Of a DNA stretch of 22,079 nt, positions 19,790-22,079 are shown piece after piece; position 1 is the first letter of the stretch, and the number at the start of each line of letters is the position of its first letter. The stretch is from contig CYKH01001927.1 in assembly GCA_001460835.1 (NCBI GenBank), positions 5,825 to 27,903 of the forward strand. Direction: 5' to 3'. A program made the position numbers and the translations under genes. The DNA is from Bodo saltans. Its lineage: Eukaryota; Euglenozoa; Kinetoplastea; Eubodonida; Bodonidae. Under the pieces are notes generated by a model. That model was not told the origin of the DNA. It was given only the letters and a program-made list of their open reading frames with translations, and did not search any database.

Positions 19790-20398
19790 AGTGTAGATTG
19801 ATGTGAACCAAAGCAACAAAGTCGTGTCGCTGGTACCAGGTGTGTGGTGACCACGAGGCGCATGAAGAAACACTTCACACAAACTTTGCTTCCCTCATTT
19901 CTTCGCATGCTCTGTGGTTTTTTAAAAAAGGGCTGCTCAGCATCCTTAGAAATTCCGAAAACTCAGATTCAGATGTGAAAAAAAAAAAAAGTGGCCTTCG
20001 TGGCAACTTTCTCCTTCCTGCAAATAGAGTACTTCGACTTTCCCCCATTTTATTTTTAAGGTGACGATCACTGATGGTAAGAAAGTGGATTAAGAGTGAA
20101 AACGACGGAGATCTTTGTTTTGTTGTTGTTTGATGCTTTTGTTGATTTGCAACAAAACATGAGAGTAATCGAATTGACCGACGATCTCTGTTCACATGTT
20201 GTTGCTCACTGTACTATTTTCGTGGCATTTATCAGAGGCGCCTGAAATATTCCTCGGCGGGCCAAGAGCTAAAAGGAGGAGGGTTACTTTCTGCACTTCA
20301 GTTGCTGACCATAAATTCTCCGGATTGAACTCTTTCTTTCTATCACCTCTCTTTCCTTCACTACGTGAAAGGGCATCACAAAACTGCTACTTCGAATC
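19790..20398 (+). other. Long intergenic region (609 bases) without a recognised gene
   Basis: The region holds the 3' UTR of the aldehyde dehydrogenase gene, an A-run at about 19978-19990 and two pyrimidine-rich stretches. One, ending in TTTTTAAG near 20060, could be an alternative acceptor. The strong tract at 20331-20361 serves the next gene. Short ORFs here have unremarkable composition and no start context, and no tRNA or snoRNA boxes were recognised. Confidence 0.5.
20331..20371 (+). promoter_or_regulatory. Putative trans-splice acceptor for the coiled-coil gene
   Basis: A C/T-rich tract (20331-20361) is followed by CTACGTGAAAG, with the AG at 20370-20371. That is 27 nt before the ATG at 20399, with no ATG in between. 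Confidence 0.6.
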
Positions 20399-21604
20399 AT
20401 GTCAGTCGTCACCGCCACAAATCGTTGTGCGCAACAGAATGCAGACGTCCACCGTAAACTTCACCTCCTGCGCAATGCTATCGAACAACTCGAAGCGGAT
20501 ATTCAGTCGACTCGCTGTCGTCACTCACGAAAACAAGAAGAACTTAAAACTCTTCTCCTGCGCAATCTGCAGCAGCATCACGAGCAATCAACCAGTTGCC
20601 GCACTCCGTCGTCAGAACTTACTCTCACCACAGCCGCTGCCCTAAACGCTTCTTCTGTATCCGCACGAAAGTCAGTCACCTTCTCTCGCGACCCGCTAGA
20701 CATCCGCGCACTTGATGACACCGGGCACAATGCCTCTGCATCGTCTCGATGCAGTTCCATTTCCAAGAATCTTCAGAATCAGAATGAATGCCCCACTGTA
20801 GCCAAAGAGCAGCTGCACAACGCACCCAGCCCTTCGACCATCGTTGACGACCTGCACACGAACAACACCACTCCGTTGACTGGTGCGACGAAGAAACGAT
20901 CTCGAACAGATTATGCCCTTATCATCGACGGACCAGTGGAAGACGCGCAACGGCGAAGTCAATCAATACCAGCTGCCTCTGTGCTGGAGAATGCTGTGAA
21001 CAATCGCCCCCGTCGTACCTCAGCTGCGGGATCTTGTGCACCAGAGGATTCATTCCCGTCGGGAGCAGCACAGCAACTGTTGCCGCGGCGGCGTCTACAA
21101 CTGACATTTGATGATTCGAGTCCCATTTGCCTCTCTCCCCCAACAACAAGGAACGACGACATCAATATCAGAAGCAATCACGTCACTATCCGCCGCAGCA
21201 ACAATATTTCACCTACCCCAGTGCGAAGCGATTTCGCAATCAAAGTCAACAGTGCACAAACACAACTTGTGTCGATTCACGAAGTTCAACCGAAAGTCGG
21301 AACAACTGAAAAACAGACGGCACCCCTCACAGCCAGAAATGTCAACGCAGTTGCGCAACCAGCAAAGAAGAAGCGTACTGACACTCTGTGCATTGTGAAA
21401 GGGCACGATGATGTCGTCGCATCGCCCGTGGCGCATGCCCCGCGCAAAGTTGAATGGCCTGAATCTTTTTCTGACAATGTTTGCAACGACAGCGACAACA
21501 CTCCAGGGTCCCAGCTCCTCTCAGCCATGGTAGCGGCAAGGCGAGCCCTTGCGCGCTCCTCGATTGTTCTTGCTGGCGGGGAGACGGAGTATTTGGATCT
21601 ATGA
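20399..21604 (+). CDS. Basic coiled-coil protein of unknown function, probably nuclear
   Basis: The protein has 401 residues and starts at the first ATG after the splice acceptor. Residues 8-60 (HRKLHLLRNAIEQLEADIQS and onward) form a likely coiled coil; the rest is Ser/Thr/Asn-rich and probably disordered. A short motif occurs twice, KKRSRTDYALIIDG from residue 165 and KKKRTDTLCIVKG from 323. Each begins with a basic cluster that could be a nuclear localisation signal. KSVTF (91-95) and RKVEW (349-353) fit the RVxF consensus for protein phosphatase 1 docking, though such short motifs arise by chance. A helical C-terminal segment (SQLLSAMVAARRALARSS) is followed by the acidic end ETEYLDL. I do not recognise the family. 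A chromatin or kinetochore adaptor is possible but only speculation. Confidence 0.75.
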   Translation: MSVVTATNRCAQQNADVHRKLHLLRNAIEQLEADIQSTRCRHSRKQEELKTLLLRNLQQHHEQSTSCRTPSSELTLTTAAALNASSVSARKSVTFSRDPLDIRALDDTGHNASASSRCSSISKNLQNQNECPTVAKEQLHNAPSPSTIVDDLHTNNTTPLTGATKKRSRTDYALIIDGPVEDAQRRSQSIPAASVLENAVNNRPRRTSAAGSCAPEDSFPSGAAQQLLPRRRLQLTFDDSSPICLSPPTTRNDDINIRSNHVTIRRSNNISPTPVRSDFAIKVNSAQTQLVSIHEVQPKVGTTEKQTAPLTARNVNAVAQPAKKKRTDTLCIVKGHDDVVASPVAHAPRKVEWPESFSDNVCNDSDNTPGSQLLSAMVAARRALARSSIVLAGGETEYLDL

Positions 21605-21757
21605 GAACGCTGTAATGATTCTTCACATCTTCACAATTCACACGAACTACTTCTTCTTTCCCTTTTCTTTTTTTTTTTGCTCGTTCCTCTTTGCTGACAA
21701 AAAACTGTACAGATAAACGAAAAATGGTTGCACATTTTCCGTTCTTCTCTTAATGTA

Positions 21758-21802
21758 CTTCTTCTTCTTCTTCTTCTTCTTTTTATCGTTGCTATTGTCA
21801 AG
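21758..21802 (+). promoter_or_regulatory. (CTT)8 microsatellite forming the pyrimidine tract of a trans-splice acceptor
   Basis: Eight CTT units (21758-21781) and further T-rich sequence lead to CAAG, with the AG at 21801-21802. That is 14 nt before the ATG at 21817. The rest of the gap from 21605 is a T-rich 3' UTR with nothing else visible. Confidence 0.6.
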
Positions 21803-21816
21803 GAGAACAAAACAAA

Positions 21817-22079
21817 ATGTTTGTGTTGCCCCACTCAGTAAGGCCCCGGCGTGCAAGCGAGACCGTTTTCGAGAACTTCTTCATGCTGTGCTTGCTCGTC
21901 AACGTTGCCGGCTTCGTCATTTGCTTCGCAGATTTCTACGACCGCCAAAAGAACACATTTGAAGAATTCTTTGGAAACGTAGGATTTGCTTTCTCATCAC
22001 CCCTCGCCATCATTTTTGCCAACTGCACCTACACCGAAAGCGTTGAGCTCGGCACCGTCACCGCCACCTCGAGTGTGAC
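21817..22079 (+). CDS. N-terminal part of a putative membrane protein (3' end outside the window)
   Basis: From the ATG at 21817 the frame stays open to the window end, giving 87 complete codons. It is the first ATG after the acceptor AG. The start, MFVLPHSVRPRRASETVFEN, is basic. A hydrophobic segment at about residues 21-38 (FFMLCLLVNVAGFVICF) is a likely membrane helix or uncleaved signal anchor. A second, weaker hydrophobic stretch lies at about 54-70 (GFAFSSPLAIIF), followed by NCTYTES, which contains a potential N-glycosylation site. The family cannot be told from this fragment. Confidence 0.65.
   Translation, partial: MFVLPHSVRPRRASETVFENFFMLCLLVNVAGFVICFADFYDRQKNTFEEFFGNVGFAFSSPLAIIFANCTYTESVELGTVTATSSV

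Noticed and set aside
19790-20398. tRNA, snoRNA or small gene in the long intergenic region
   Set aside because: I found no tRNA-like arms, no convincing C/D or H/ACA boxes and no ORF with a plausible start after a splice signal.

Overview
This window looks like nuclear DNA of a kinetoplastid protist. A free-living bodonid such as Bodo saltans is the best guess, but the species is an inference. All seven recognisable genes lie on the + strand and none shows a clear GT-AG intron. Each start whose upstream DNA is inside the window is preceded by a pyrimidine tract and a nearby AG, the layout of trans-splice acceptors in a polycistronic unit. No tRNA, rRNA, transposon or CRISPR array was seen.

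Layout: (1) 1-3134 is the 3' part of a MATH-domain gene with an SH3/Tudor-like segment, coiled coils and an acidic tail. A 50-bp tandem duplication breaks its frame. (2) 3431-6220 is a 929-residue low-complexity protein with KRTRKP-type basic motifs and no recognised function. (3) 6584-8557 is an RCC1-type beta-propeller with a C-terminal extension. (4) 8841-17967 is a giant STAND ATPase of about 3,041 residues. It has a helical N-terminus, a coiled coil, a clear NACHT domain and about 2,100 residues of mostly helical sequence, and its frame changes once near the 5' end. (5) 18347-19789 is an aldehyde dehydrogenase resembling the ALDH8/2-aminomuconate semialdehyde dehydrogenase group. (6) 20399-21604 is a basic, probably nuclear coiled-coil protein of unknown role. 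(7) 21817 to the window end is the start of a membrane protein.

The genes do not form an obvious pathway. In kinetoplastids neighbouring genes are co-transcribed without sharing a function, so proximity says little. The most notable element is the NACHT protein. It has the ATPase core used by animal NLRs, fungal NLR-like proteins and bacterial Avs antiphage proteins, but a very long C-terminal region without recognisable LRR, WD40, ankyrin or TPR repeats. Its base composition falls from very GC-rich in the NACHT half to AT-leaning at the 3' end, and it shows one clear and one possible frame disturbance.
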